The position numbers and the translations under genes were made by a program. Of a DNA stretch of 64,000 nt, positions 8,105 to 16,733 are shown piece after piece (within the stretch, counting starts at the first letter, position 1; the number at the start of each line of letters is the position of its first letter). Source of the stretch: Variovorax sp. SG517 (GTDB taxonomy: Bacteria > Pseudomonadota > Gammaproteobacteria > Burkholderiales > Burkholderiaceae_C); the NCBI RefSeq assembly GCF_013376045.1, contig NZ_JABMJG010000014.1, positions 92,068 through 156,067 of the forward strand, read 5' to 3'. Under the pieces are notes generated by a model. The model was given only the letters and a program-made list of their open reading frames with translations. It was not told the DNA's origin and ran no database searches.

Positions 8105-9004
8105 TCAGGACTCGTTGCTGATCCCGCTGCTCACATGCCCCGCCGGCACATGCCGCGAGGCCGCATCGACGTGCCCCGTCTGGTCGTCGAAGAAGAAGTC
8201 GGGCTCGAACTCGCGCAGGAACTCGCCCTTGGGCAGGCCGCCGAGGAACATGGCCTCGTCGACGCGGATGTTCCACTTCATCAGCGTGCGGATCGCGCGC
8301 TCGTGCGCCGGGGCGCTGCGCGCGGTGACCAGCGCGGTGCGGATGCGCATCTGCGCGTTGCCTGCCATCTGCAGGCGGTGCAGCGCGGCCAGCAGCGGCT
8401 TGAACGGGCCTTCGGGCAGGGGCAGGTCGGCCTTGCTGAGTTCGTGCGCCTGGAAGGCATCGAGGCCCTGGGCCTGGAACACGCGCTCGGCCTCGTCGGA
8501 GAACAGCACCGCGTCGCCGTCGAAGGCGATGCGCACTTCGTTCGGCCATGCGTCGCTCGCTTTCACCGATTCGACCAGCACGCGCGCGGCCGGAAAGCCG
8601 GCGTTGAGCGCCTCGCGCACGTCCTGCGCGTTGACCGACAGGAACAGGTGCGCGCGCAGCGGGCGCAGGTAGCCGAAGGGCGGTCGGCCCTGGGTGAACA
8701 CGCCGCGCTGCAGCTTGATGTCGGCCGCCGCGCTCGACCTGAAGATGCGCATGCCCGAGACCGGGTCGTTGCGCGACAGGATCACCACCTCCACGCGCTG
8801 CACGCCGTCGTCGTTGAAGCGCAGCAGCTTGCGGATCAGCGAATAGGCGATGCCGGGCGCGGCAGGCACGTCGATGCGGTCGAGCTGCAGCTTCATGTAG
8901 CCCTCGTTGTCGCCCGCCTCGAAGACCTTGTTTTCTTCCTCGAGGTTGAACAGGGCGCGCGAGGAGATCGCGACCACGAGCTTGTCTTCGAGGGTTACTG
9001 GCAT
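8105..9004 (-). CDS. Cytosolic 5'-nucleotidase family protein
   Basis: A 299-residue protein of the 5'-nucleotidase family related to animal cytosolic 5'-nucleotidase I. Supporting stretches are VVAISSRALFNLEEE at the N-terminus, VEVVILSRNDP near 72, AVLFSDEAERVF near 167 and FLGGLPKGEFL near 255, which correspond to the HAD-like phosphatase core. It would remove phosphate from nucleoside monophosphates in the cytoplasm. It follows gspF by 34 bp on the same strand and could be read through from the secretion operon, but its function fits better with the purine deaminase gene downstream. The start is the only ATG that includes the conserved N-terminus. Confidence 0.8.
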   Translation of the reverse strand: MPVTLEDKLVVAISSRALFNLEEENKVFEAGDNEGYMKLQLDRIDVPAAPGIAYSLIRKLLRFNDDGVQRVEVVILSRNDPVSGMRIFRSSAAADIKLQRGVFTQGRPPFGYLRPLRAHLFLSVNAQDVREALNAGFPAARVLVESVKASDAWPNEVRIAFDGDAVLFSDEAERVFQAQGLDAFQAHELSKADLPLPEGPFKPLLAALHRLQMAGNAQMRIRTALVTARSAPAHERAIRTLMKWNIRVDEAMFLGGLPKGEFLREFEPDFFFDDQTGHVDAASRHVPAGHVSSGISNES

Positions 9005-9038
9005 GTCGAGTACGTCCTGCGCTGCGGGCCGGCCGTCG

Positions 9039-10277
9039 TCACTTGACGAACTGGTTGAGCTGGATGATCGGCAGCATCACCGCCAGCACGATCAGCATCA
9101 CCACGCCGCCCATCGCCACGATCAGCAGCGGCTCCAGGATGGTGGCGAGGTGCATCGCGCGGCGCTGGACTTCGGCGCCGAGCTGGTTGGCGGCGCGCTG
9201 CAGCATCAGCGGCAGGGTGCCGGTCTGCTCGCCGAGGCGCGCGAACATCGACACCAGGCCCGGAAAGCGTTTCTTCTGCGCCAGCGCCGAGGCCAGCGGC
9301 GCGCCTTCGCGCACCAGCACCAGCGCGTCGAGCGCGTCGGCGCGCATCGCGCGGTTGCCCAGCGTCTCTGAAGCGGCCTGCAGCGCGCGCAGGATCGGCA
9401 CGCCGGCGGTGGCCAGCATGGCGAGCGTGCTCGCGAAGCGCGCTGCGTTGTAGCCGCGCGAGAGCTTGCCCACCAGCGGCAGCTTGAGCCAGGCCGCATC
9501 GAACTTCAGGCGCAGCGCCTCCTGCGCCAGCGCGAGCCGTGCGCCGACGGCCGCGAGCACCACGGCGGCCAGCATCCACCAGCCGTAGTTGCGCACGCCG
9601 GCGCTCAGCGACAGCATCACCGTGGTGAGGAAAGGCAGCGAGCGCTTGGTGCCCGCGAACACCTGTGCCACCTGAGGCACCACGTAGCTCACGAGGAAGA
9701 TCACGATCACGATCGCCACCAGCGTGACGATGGCCGGATACAGCGCCGCGCCGATCAGCTTCTGCTGCAGCGCCTGGCGCTCCTCGAGGTCGTCGGCGAG
9801 GCGGTCGAGCACGAGGCCCAGGTTGCCGCTCTGCTCGCCGGCGCCGATCACGGCCGTGTAGATGGGCGAGAACTCGCGCGGATGCGCCGACAGCGCCCGC
9901 GCGAACGGCGAGCCCGCGTTGACTTCGGCGCGCAGCGAGGCGACGAGGTTGCGCTGCTGGTCGGATTCGGCCTCGTCGGTCAGCGCGGTGAGCGCGCGTT
10001 CCAGCGGCAGGCCAGAAGAGACGAGCCCCGCGAGCTGCCGCGTCCACACCGCGAGCCCGGTCGAATTGAAGACGCGCTTGCCGCCACCCAGCCAGCGACT
10101 GAGCACACTGCGCTGGCCGGTGCCGTTGACGTGGTCGCTGCCCACCGGCTTGACCGACAGCGGAATGAGCGCCTGCGCCCGCAGCAGGCTGCGCGCGCTG
10201 CGTGCGGTGTCTGCCTCCAGCACGCCTTCGCGCGACTGGCCGCTGGCGTCGATGGCTTCGAATGCGTAGGCGGGCAT
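9039..10277 (-). CDS. gspF: Type II secretion inner-membrane platform protein GspF
   Basis: A 412-residue protein, the normal length for GspF. It has the N-terminal PAYAFEAIDASG start typical of the family and two homologous cytoplasmic four-helix domains (about 70-195 and 270-395). Membrane segments lie near 165-190, 215-240 and at the C-terminus (VVMLIVLAVMLPIIQL). GspF anchors the ATPase GspE and the L/M proteins at the inner membrane. It is the last gsp gene of the minus-strand run, 9 bp downstream of gspE. Confidence 0.95.
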   Translation of the reverse strand: MPAYAFEAIDASGQSREGVLEADTARSARSLLRAQALIPLSVKPVGSDHVNGTGQRSVLSRWLGGGKRVFNSTGLAVWTRQLAGLVSSGLPLERALTALTDEAESDQQRNLVASLRAEVNAGSPFARALSAHPREFSPIYTAVIGAGEQSGNLGLVLDRLADDLEERQALQQKLIGAALYPAIVTLVAIVIVIFLVSYVVPQVAQVFAGTKRSLPFLTTVMLSLSAGVRNYGWWMLAAVVLAAVGARLALAQEALRLKFDAAWLKLPLVGKLSRGYNAARFASTLAMLATAGVPILRALQAASETLGNRAMRADALDALVLVREGAPLASALAQKKRFPGLVSMFARLGEQTGTLPLMLQRAANQLGAEVQRRAMHLATILEPLLIVAMGGVVMLIVLAVMLPIIQLNQFVK

Positions 10278-10286
10278 CTCGGCTCG

Positions 10287-11684
10287 TCAGTCGCGGGTGA
10301 CGCGCAGCAGCTCGGCGCGAGAGGTGATGCCGGCCTGCACCAGCCGCTCGCCGTCTTCGCGCATCAGGCGCAGGCCGCCGCGCGCACCGGCCTGCAGCAG
10401 TTCGCTTTCGGCCGCCTTGCCGTGGATCAGGCCCTGCACGGTCTCGTCCGCCACCAGCAGTTCGAAGATGCCGGTGCGGCCCTGGTAGCCGGTCTGGCCG
10501 CAGGCCTCGCAGCCCGCTCCGCCGCACGAGGTGCAGACCTTGCGCACGAGGCGTTGGGCGAGCACGCCCAGCAGCGACGAGCTCAGCAGGAAAGGCTCCA
10601 CGCCCATGTCGGTCAGGCGCGTGACGGCGCTGACCGAATCGTTCGTGTGCAGCGTGGCCAGCACCAGGTGGCCGGTCAGCGAGGCCTGGATGGCGATCTG
10701 CGCGGTCTCGAAGTCACGGATTTCGCCGATCATGATCACGTCCGGGTCCTGCCGCAGGATGGCGCGCAGGGCCTTGGCGAAGGTGAGCTCGATCTTGGCG
10801 TTGATCTGCGTCTGGCCCACGCCCGGCAGCTCGTACTCGATGGGGTCTTCCACCGTCATGATGTTGCTGCGGCTCGCGTCGAGCCGGGCCAGCGCGGCGT
10901 ACAGCGTGGTGGTCTTGCCCGAGCCCGTGGGCCCGGTCACGAGGATGATGCCGTGCGGCTGCGCGATGAGCTTCTCGAAGCGCTCCAGCGTGTCGCCCTG
11001 CATGCCCACCGATTCGAGTGTGAGCTTCGATTCGCTCTTGTCCAGCAGACGCAGCACCGCGCGTTCGCCGTGCGCGCTGGGCAGCGTCGACACCCGCACG
11101 TCGACCGCGCGCGTGCCGATGCGCAGCGAGATGCGCCCGTCCTGCGGCAGCCGCTTCTCGGAGATGTCGAGGTCGGCCATGATCTTCAGCCGCGAGATCA
11201 GCGCGGCGTGCAGCGCGCGGTTGGGCTGCACCACCTCGCGCAGCGTGCCGTCGATGCGAAAGCGCACGGACGAGGTGCGCTCGTAGGGCTCGATGTGGAT
11301 GTCGCTGGCACCGTCGCGCGCGGCCTGCGTGAGCAGCGCGTTCAGCATGCGGATGATGGGCGCGTCGCCCGCGCTCTCCAGCAGGTCTTCGACCGCCGGC
11401 AGCTCCTGCATCATGCGCGAGAGGTCGGCGTCGCTCTGCACTTCGCTCACCACCGCGGCTGCGCTCGACTCGCCCTGCGCGTAGGCCGCGCTGATGCGCT
11501 GCGCCAGCGGGCCGTCGGCCAGCACCTCGAAGGCCTGCACGCCGTATTTGCGCGAAACCTCGCCGACCGCGCTGCGCGCCGGGTTGGGCGACATCCACAG
11601 CGTGTAGCGGCCGTCGTCGGTCTCCTCCAGCAACAGCTGCTGGCTGCGTGCGAAGGCGTAGGGCAGGGGGTAGCGCATGGACAT
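10287..11684 (-). CDS. gspE: Type II secretion ATPase GspE
   Basis: A 465-residue secretion ATPase that powers pseudopilus assembly. The Walker A GPTGSGKT is at 251-258, the Asp-box ASDIHIEP near 126, the Walker B region DPDVIMIGEIRD at 313-324 and the His box TGHLVLATLHTND near 337. The zinc-binding cysteines are present (384, 387, 392, 395) but only four residues separate the two pairs, far fewer than in most GspE proteins. Two in-frame ATGs (11684 and 11678) are possible; the first is taken. It sits 10 bp after gspD. Confidence 0.95.
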   Translation of the reverse strand: MSMRYPLPYAFARSQQLLLEETDDGRYTLWMSPNPARSAVGEVSRKYGVQAFEVLADGPLAQRISAAYAQGESSAAAVVSEVQSDADLSRMMQELPAVEDLLESAGDAPIIRMLNALLTQAARDGASDIHIEPYERTSSVRFRIDGTLREVVQPNRALHAALISRLKIMADLDISEKRLPQDGRISLRIGTRAVDVRVSTLPSAHGERAVLRLLDKSESKLTLESVGMQGDTLERFEKLIAQPHGIILVTGPTGSGKTTTLYAALARLDASRSNIMTVEDPIEYELPGVGQTQINAKIELTFAKALRAILRQDPDVIMIGEIRDFETAQIAIQASLTGHLVLATLHTNDSVSAVTRLTDMGVEPFLLSSSLLGVLAQRLVRKVCTSCGGAGCEACGQTGYQGRTGIFELLVADETVQGLIHGKAAESELLQAGARGGLRLMREDGERLVQAGITSRAELLRVTRD

Positions 11685-11694
11685 CAGGGCAGTA

Positions 11695-14025
11695 TCAAGG
11701 CATTTCCCGCGAGCTCACCGGGTCGGCCGTGGGGGGCAGGGCGCCGCGCAAGGGGCTCGGCGCGAGCTTGCGGGTGTCCGCGGCGGGCTGCGGCGGCGGG
11801 ATCAGCTGGGTGCCTTCGAGGCGCGAGCCGCCGCGCGCGGAGGTGGTGGCCGACGGAGCCGCCGACGCAGGCGCCAGTGCGCGCGGCGGCGGTGCGATCT
11901 CGGGCAGGATGTTCGAGCCGCTCACGCCGCGCAGCATCACGTTGGAAGTGTCGGGCTGCGTGCGCTGCTGCATGCCGCGGATCTCGTCGTAGCGGTCGTA
12001 CGCGAAGGCTTCGGTGGTGCCCGCATCGCGCATCACCGCCGGACGCAGGAACATCATGAGATTGACCTTCTCGCGCGTGCGGGCCTGACTCTTGAAGAGG
12101 TTGCCGAGCACCGGGATGTCGCCGGCAAGCGGCACCTTCTCGACGGTGTTGTTGTAGGTGTCCGACAGCAGGCCGCCGAGCATGACCAGTCCGCCGTCTT
12201 CCACCAGCACGCTCGATTCGATCGAGCGCTTGTTGGTGGTGGGGCCGTTCTGGTTGTTGACGGTGTTCGCATCGACCGTGGAGGTCTCCTGGAAGATCGT
12301 CAGCTTGACGGTGCCGTTCTCGTTGATGGTCGGTCGCACGCGCAGCGTGAGGCCGACGTCCTTGCGCTCGACGGTGGTGAACGGGTTGACGCCAACCGAG
12401 CCCGAGGTGCTGGCGTACTGGCCGGTCACGAAGGGCACGTTCTGGCCGATCACGATCTTGGCTTCTTCGTTGTCCAGCGTCAGCAGGTTGGGCTTGGACA
12501 GCACGTTGGCGTCCTTGTCGCTGTCGAAGAAGCTGGCGATCGCGCCCAGGATGTACTGGCCGCCGATCTTGCCGGCAATGCCGAGGTTCGCACCCGGCGT
12601 GATCGCCCCCGCCACGCCGGCGGCGTTGCGCGTGGCCAGCGCCTGGGTCAGCGTGAGCAGATTGGCGCCGGCCACCGAGGAGTTGGTGCCGATCACCGCG
12701 TTGCTGCCCAGCGCGCTCTGCCATTGCACGCCGAACTTCGCGGCGGCCGTGTCGCTCACCTCGACGATCAGCGCCTCGATCATGACCTGCGCGCGCCGGC
12801 CGTCGAGCCTGTCGATCACCGCGCGCATCTGGCGGTACTGCGGCTCGGGCGCGGTGATGATCAGCGAGTTGGTCGACGGGTCAGCCTGGATCTGGCCGCC
12901 GGTGGACGGCTGGTTGGCGTTGTTCAGCGGTGCGCTGGCGGCGGCCGAGACGCCCGACTGGCCGCTGTTGTTCAGGTTCACCTGCATCGCCTGCGGCGCG
13001 CTCTGCTGCGGCACGGCGCTGGCCGTGGCGCCCGGCGTTCCCGGCGTCGTATTCAGCTGGTTGGCCGCCATCGCAGCGCGCAGCGTGGACGCGAGGCGCA
13101 CGGCATCGGCGTTCTTCAGGTAGACCACGTAGATGTTGCCGGCCGCGCCGTTGCTGCTCTCGGCGGCGGGGCGGTCGAGCTTGTCGACCAGCGTGCGGAT
13201 CAGCGCCACGCGCGCCGGGTTGGCCGCGCGGATGATCAGCGAGTTGCTGCGCGGATCGGCCATGAGCGTGGTGCGGAACGACGCATCGGCCGCACCGGGG
13301 GACGCCGGCGCGCCGGGCGCGCCCGAGCCGCCGCCGTCCACCAGCCGCTGCACCAGCGGCACCATGTCGGTGGCCACCGAATGCTTGAGCTGGATGATCT
13401 CGATGTCGGAGGCGTTCGGCACGTCGAGCGACGCGATGATGCGCGCCAGCCGGCGCATGTTGTCCGCGTAGTCGGTGATCACGAGCGAGTTGTTGCCCGG
13501 GTTCACGTTGATGGTGTTGTTCGGCGGGATCAGCGGGCGCAGCACCGGCAGCAGGTTGTTCGGCGACTCGTAGTTGAGGCGGAAGATCTGCGTGACGATC
13601 TGGTTGCTGCCGCTGGACGCCGTGGCGCCGATGGAGGTGTTGACGGTGCTGCTCTGCAGCTTGGCGTCGGCTTCGGGAACCACCTTGTAGAGGCCGTCGG
13701 CCTCCACCACCGCGAAGCCCTGCAGGCGCAGCGCCGAGGCGAACTGGTTGAAGGCCGCCGCCGGCTGGATCGCGCGGTCGGTGACCAGGTTCATCGTGCC
13801 TTTCACCCGCGGGTCGACCACCACGTCGCGGCCGGTGACCACCGCCATGGTGCGGGCCACGGCCTCGATGTCGGCATTGGAGAAGTTCAGCGTGATCGGC
13901 TCGCCGCGGCGCGGCGCGTCGCCGGTCTGCGCGAACGCGGCGGGCGCGCCCTGCAGGAACGTGGCGGCGATCAGCACGCGCACGGCAAGCGCGACGGTGC
14001 CGGTCGAAAACAGTGGCTTCATCAT
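11695..14025 (-). CDS. gspD: Type II secretion outer-membrane secretin GspD
   Basis: A 776-residue secretin with a Sec signal (about 1-32, ending in AFA). N0 starts at GEPITLNFSNADIEAVA, followed by N1-N3 domains (about 110-420) with Asn/Gly-rich linkers, and the secretin core (about 470-690). Core signatures include VPFVTGQY, VGLTLRVRPTINENG and VMLGGLLSDTYNNTVEKVP. The C-terminal tail after 710 is Pro/Ala-rich and low complexity. GspD forms the outer-membrane channel. Two adjacent ATGs (14025, 14022) are possible. It begins 5 bp after the gspN stop. Confidence 0.95.
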   Translation of the reverse strand: MMKPLFSTGTVALAVRVLIAATFLQGAPAAFAQTGDAPRRGEPITLNFSNADIEAVARTMAVVTGRDVVVDPRVKGTMNLVTDRAIQPAAAFNQFASALRLQGFAVVEADGLYKVVPEADAKLQSSTVNTSIGATASSGSNQIVTQIFRLNYESPNNLLPVLRPLIPPNNTINVNPGNNSLVITDYADNMRRLARIIASLDVPNASDIEIIQLKHSVATDMVPLVQRLVDGGGSGAPGAPASPGAADASFRTTLMADPRSNSLIIRAANPARVALIRTLVDKLDRPAAESSNGAAGNIYVVYLKNADAVRLASTLRAAMAANQLNTTPGTPGATASAVPQQSAPQAMQVNLNNSGQSGVSAAASAPLNNANQPSTGGQIQADPSTNSLIITAPEPQYRQMRAVIDRLDGRRAQVMIEALIVEVSDTAAAKFGVQWQSALGSNAVIGTNSSVAGANLLTLTQALATRNAAGVAGAITPGANLGIAGKIGGQYILGAIASFFDSDKDANVLSKPNLLTLDNEEAKIVIGQNVPFVTGQYASTSGSVGVNPFTTVERKDVGLTLRVRPTINENGTVKLTIFQETSTVDANTVNNQNGPTTNKRSIESSVLVEDGGLVMLGGLLSDTYNNTVEKVPLAGDIPVLGNLFKSQARTREKVNLMMFLRPAVMRDAGTTEAFAYDRYDEIRGMQQRTQPDTSNVMLRGVSGSNILPEIAPPPRALAPASAAPSATTSARGGSRLEGTQLIPPPQPAADTRKLAPSPLRGALPPTADPVSSREMP

Positions 14026-14030
14026 GAGGA

Positions 14031-14831
14031 TCAACCCAGGGTGATGATCGAACGCGCGTTGTCGCGCCGCCCGATGATGTTCAACAAATTGGAAAGTGCG
14101 TCTTCGCGGCCGGGCGCGGCACTGGCTTCGCCGTTGAAGCGGAAGGAGGTGCCGGTCCAGCTGCCGCTGCCGTTGAGCTCGAGACTGCCCTCGCGTGTGC
14201 TCAGCAGCAGCGTGGGACGGCTGCCGCCTTCGAGCGTGAGGCGGTAGCTGCCCATCGGCCGCAGCGTCGAGAGGCTGGAGGAGACGTCGGTGGCGTCGAG
14301 CGTGGCCTGGCCGGCGATGCGCAGCGCGGGGCCGTCCCACTGCATGGCGAAGGCCTTGGTGGAGAGGTCGAGCGCGCCTTCGAGCTTGAGCGTGTTCCAT
14401 GGCGCGCCCAGGCCCATGAGCAGGGTGGCGGGCCAGCGCGAGCGGCTGTCCTGCCATGCGACCAGCATGCCGCCGGCGCGCGGGCTGGCCTTGAGTTCGA
14501 GCGGCTGCGCGGCGCAGCACGGCAGGTCGAGGCTGGCGGAGATGCCGCTGAAGCCGGGGCGCATGCGCCAGTGCACCAGGCCGGGCAGCGACACCGCCTG
14601 CGTGCCGCCCGCGCCGCTTGCAAAGACCACGGCGGCGGTGCCGTTCCAGACGGTGCCGCGCGGGTTGGCCAGCACCAGGCGGCCCTGGCTCCAGCTCGAC
14701 AGCGCCGCCGACAGCCAGCGCGCCGGCGCGAACAGCACCACTGCCGCCAGCACGCCGGCGAGGGCGCCGAGCAGCGCCCAACGCCAGCCGCGGCGCGGTC
14801 GGGCTTGGGGGATGGGGGTGCTGCTCAGCAT
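14031..14831 (-). CDS. gspN: Type II secretion protein GspN
   Basis: A 266-residue protein with a basic N-terminus, one transmembrane helix (about 15-38) and a periplasmic region with the GspN-type stretch GRLVLANPRGTVWNG. GspN is an accessory inner-membrane component present in only some type II systems; its exact role is unsettled. The ATG at 14831 is used because the upstream extension is Arg-rich, unlike the family, and would overlap gspM. It sits 19 bp after the gspM stop. Confidence 0.88.
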   Translation of the reverse strand: MLSSTPIPQARPRRGWRWALLGALAGVLAAVVLFAPARWLSAALSSWSQGRLVLANPRGTVWNGTAAVVFASGAGGTQAVSLPGLVHWRMRPGFSGISASLDLPCCAAQPLELKASPRAGGMLVAWQDSRSRWPATLLMGLGAPWNTLKLEGALDLSTKAFAMQWDGPALRIAGQATLDATDVSSSLSTLRPMGSYRLTLEGGSRPTLLLSTREGSLELNGSGSWTGTSFRFNGEASAAPGREDALSNLLNIIGRRDNARSIITLG

Positions 14832-14850
14832 GCGGGGCGCTTGTTGCTGT

Positions 14851-15399
14851 TCATCGCGCCGCGGGCAGCGCCATGACCACGGTGCCGTCCCAGCGCACCG
14901 GCGGCGTCTTCGGCGCATCCTTCGCGCCAGGTGCCGACGGTGCCGGTGTCGAGGCCGGTGCGCGGGTCAGATGGACTTCGCGCGGCACCGCGTGCGCATT
15001 GCCGCGCGCCTGGCCGAGCCATTGGGCGACGGTCGCGGCGGGCGCTGCACGCAGCGAGACGGTGGCGGCGCCGTCGCCGCCGGATGCCATGAGCTGCGCG
15101 TTGCTGCTGCCCAGGCCTTCGCGCACGGAGGTCTCGAGCGCGCGCATCGCGTCGTCGCGGTTCAGGCGGGGCTGCGATTGCAGGGCCTTCGCGCGGGCCT
15201 GCAGCGTGGCCATCTGCTGCAGCTGCGCATCGAGCTGCGCGTGCTCGGCCGGTGCCGCCGACAGCGTGCGCAGCGCGGGAGCGAGCGCTATCCACCACAG
15301 CAGCGCCAGCGCCACGAGCGCGGCGGCGGCGTAGACCATGCGGCGCTCGCGCGCTTCCAGGGTGGCCCAGCGGGCCTTGAGCTGTTCGCTGAAATTCAT
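14851..15399 (-). CDS. gspM: Type II secretion protein GspM
   Basis: A 182-residue protein with a short cytoplasmic N-terminus, one membrane helix (about 23-42) and a periplasmic ferredoxin-like domain preceded by a coiled stretch (about 50-85). The start MNFSEQLKARWATLEARERR is typical of GspM, which binds GspL in the inner-membrane platform. The C-terminal region 155-170 is Pro/Ala-rich. Its ATG overlaps the gspL stop (ATGA), indicating translational coupling. Confidence 0.9.
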   Translation of the reverse strand: MNFSEQLKARWATLEARERRMVYAAAALVALALLWWIALAPALRTLSAAPAEHAQLDAQLQQMATLQARAKALQSQPRLNRDDAMRALETSVREGLGSSNAQLMASGGDGAATVSLRAAPAATVAQWLGQARGNAHAVPREVHLTRAPASTPAPSAPGAKDAPKTPPVRWDGTVVMALPAAR

Positions 15400-16607
15400 C
15401 GGTTGGCCTCGGCCTGTACCAGCAGGAGGTCGCCCTCGGTGCGCACGTTGTAGCCACGCGGCGCCATCGCGCCGGTGATCTGCGAAACCTCCGAGGGCTG
15501 CAGCCCCAGGCCGCGCAGGCGCAGCTGGCCGGCGCTGTAGTCGACGGCGCTCGGCACCTTGCCGGGGGGAAGCACGGCGGCGAGCGCGCCGACCATGGGT
15601 TCGAAATCGCTGTTCGCCACGTCGCCCACGGCCTGCTGCAGCGAGGCGACCTCGCGCTGCATCTGCACCGGCGCGTCGACCACGACCTTCACCGAGGGGA
15701 AGGTCGCCGTCAGCATCGCCTTGGCGGCCTGGCGCTTCGATTCGAGCGCGTTGCGTTCCTTCCAGGCCCAGGCGTTGAGGCCGATGAGCTGGGTGAGCAG
15801 CAGCGCGACCACGCCCCAGCGCGCGGCGCGCCACTCGGGCGCGTAGCGCAGCGTCTGCACCACCGACGCGAATTTCTTGCCCGCGCGCGCGCGGCCGGTC
15901 ACCGCGAGGTCGAACTGGGCGAGCTCCCATGGCGTGCGCGCGGCCTGCAGCCAGCGCTGCGGCGACTGCACGATGGGTACGCGGCGCTGCAGCAGCGACT
16001 CGGCGGCCTCGGCCACGGCGGGTTCGGTGGAGATGACGGCGGTGTCCAGCGGCAGGCCGTCGGACAGGGCCTGCCCGGCGCCCGCCAGCGGCAGTGAGAC
16101 CACGCCGTCGGCGTCGCACGCCGTGAGCCTCGGGGCCTCCGGTTCGCCGGTGACCAGCAGCATCGGCGGACCGTCGGCCGGCTGCGGCGCGAATTCGGGG
16201 ACGATGCGCACCACGCGGCGGCCGGCTGCCTCGATTCCCTGCACGACGCTGCGCAGCCAGATGCGGTTGCAGGCCGCCACCCACACGGGTGCTCCGGGCT
16301 TGGCGTCGGGCTCGAGCGCGAAGTGCAGGGCTTCGGGCTCGTCGAGCAGGTGTTCCTCCAGCAGGCCGTCGAGCACGGCGCGCAGCTTCGACGCGCTGCC
16401 CATGCTGCCCTTGGGCAGCGTGACGCGGTGCCACGAGAGAGCCGCGGAGGGAATGCCCAGCATGACCTCCGTGCTCGAGGGCAGCAGCGCCAGCAACGCC
16501 CGGCCCTGGTTGCGCAATGCGATGCCGTCGTCGCCTGCCTGGGCCCAGTCGTACTCTCCCGCGGCATCGGCCGGAGGGAGGGGAGCAATGAGCAGCAGGG
16601 GAGTCAT
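15396..16607 (-). CDS. gspL: Type II secretion protein GspL
   Basis: A 403-residue bitopic protein. An actin-like cytoplasmic domain spans about 1-240, a membrane helix lies near 262-280 (WGVVALLLTQLIGLNAWAW), and a periplasmic ferredoxin-like domain follows. GspL connects the ATPase GspE to GspM and the pseudopilus. A 126-bp gap separates it from gspK, the largest gap in this otherwise overlapping gene run, so an internal promoter for L-M-N-D-E-F is possible, though none is clear. Confidence 0.92.
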   Translation of the reverse strand: MTPLLLIAPLPPADAAGEYDWAQAGDDGIALRNQGRALLALLPSSTEVMLGIPSAALSWHRVTLPKGSMGSASKLRAVLDGLLEEHLLDEPEALHFALEPDAKPGAPVWVAACNRIWLRSVVQGIEAAGRRVVRIVPEFAPQPADGPPMLLVTGEPEAPRLTACDADGVVSLPLAGAGQALSDGLPLDTAVISTEPAVAEAAESLLQRRVPIVQSPQRWLQAARTPWELAQFDLAVTGRARAGKKFASVVQTLRYAPEWRAARWGVVALLLTQLIGLNAWAWKERNALESKRQAAKAMLTATFPSVKVVVDAPVQMQREVASLQQAVGDVANSDFEPMVGALAAVLPPGKVPSAVDYSAGQLRLRGLGLQPSEVSQITGAMAPRGYNVRTEGDLLLVQAEANR

Positions 16608-16733
16608 GTGGATCTTGGAAAAGCCGGTGATTGTAGGTGCGCGTCTGACAAGATGACGCTCTGTTTTTCATAGCGCGTCGCGTAGAGGCTACGCGCGTTG
16701 GAGGGCTTTTAGGCTACAAATAATGCATCGAGA

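Noticed and set aside
3712..8121. A 1469-codon open frame on the plus strand
   Set aside because: It crosses a cytochrome, the lipoxygenase and the deaminase genes on both strands, is dominated by Arg/His/Ala and matches no fold. Long antisense frames are expected at this GC content. Similar long frames at 37477-40779 and 38613-40799 were rejected for the same reason.
16679..16695. Hairpin CGCGTAG-AGG-CTACGCG between gspK and gspL as a terminator
   Set aside because: No T run follows on either strand, and it would split the secretion operon. It is left as an unexplained short dyad.
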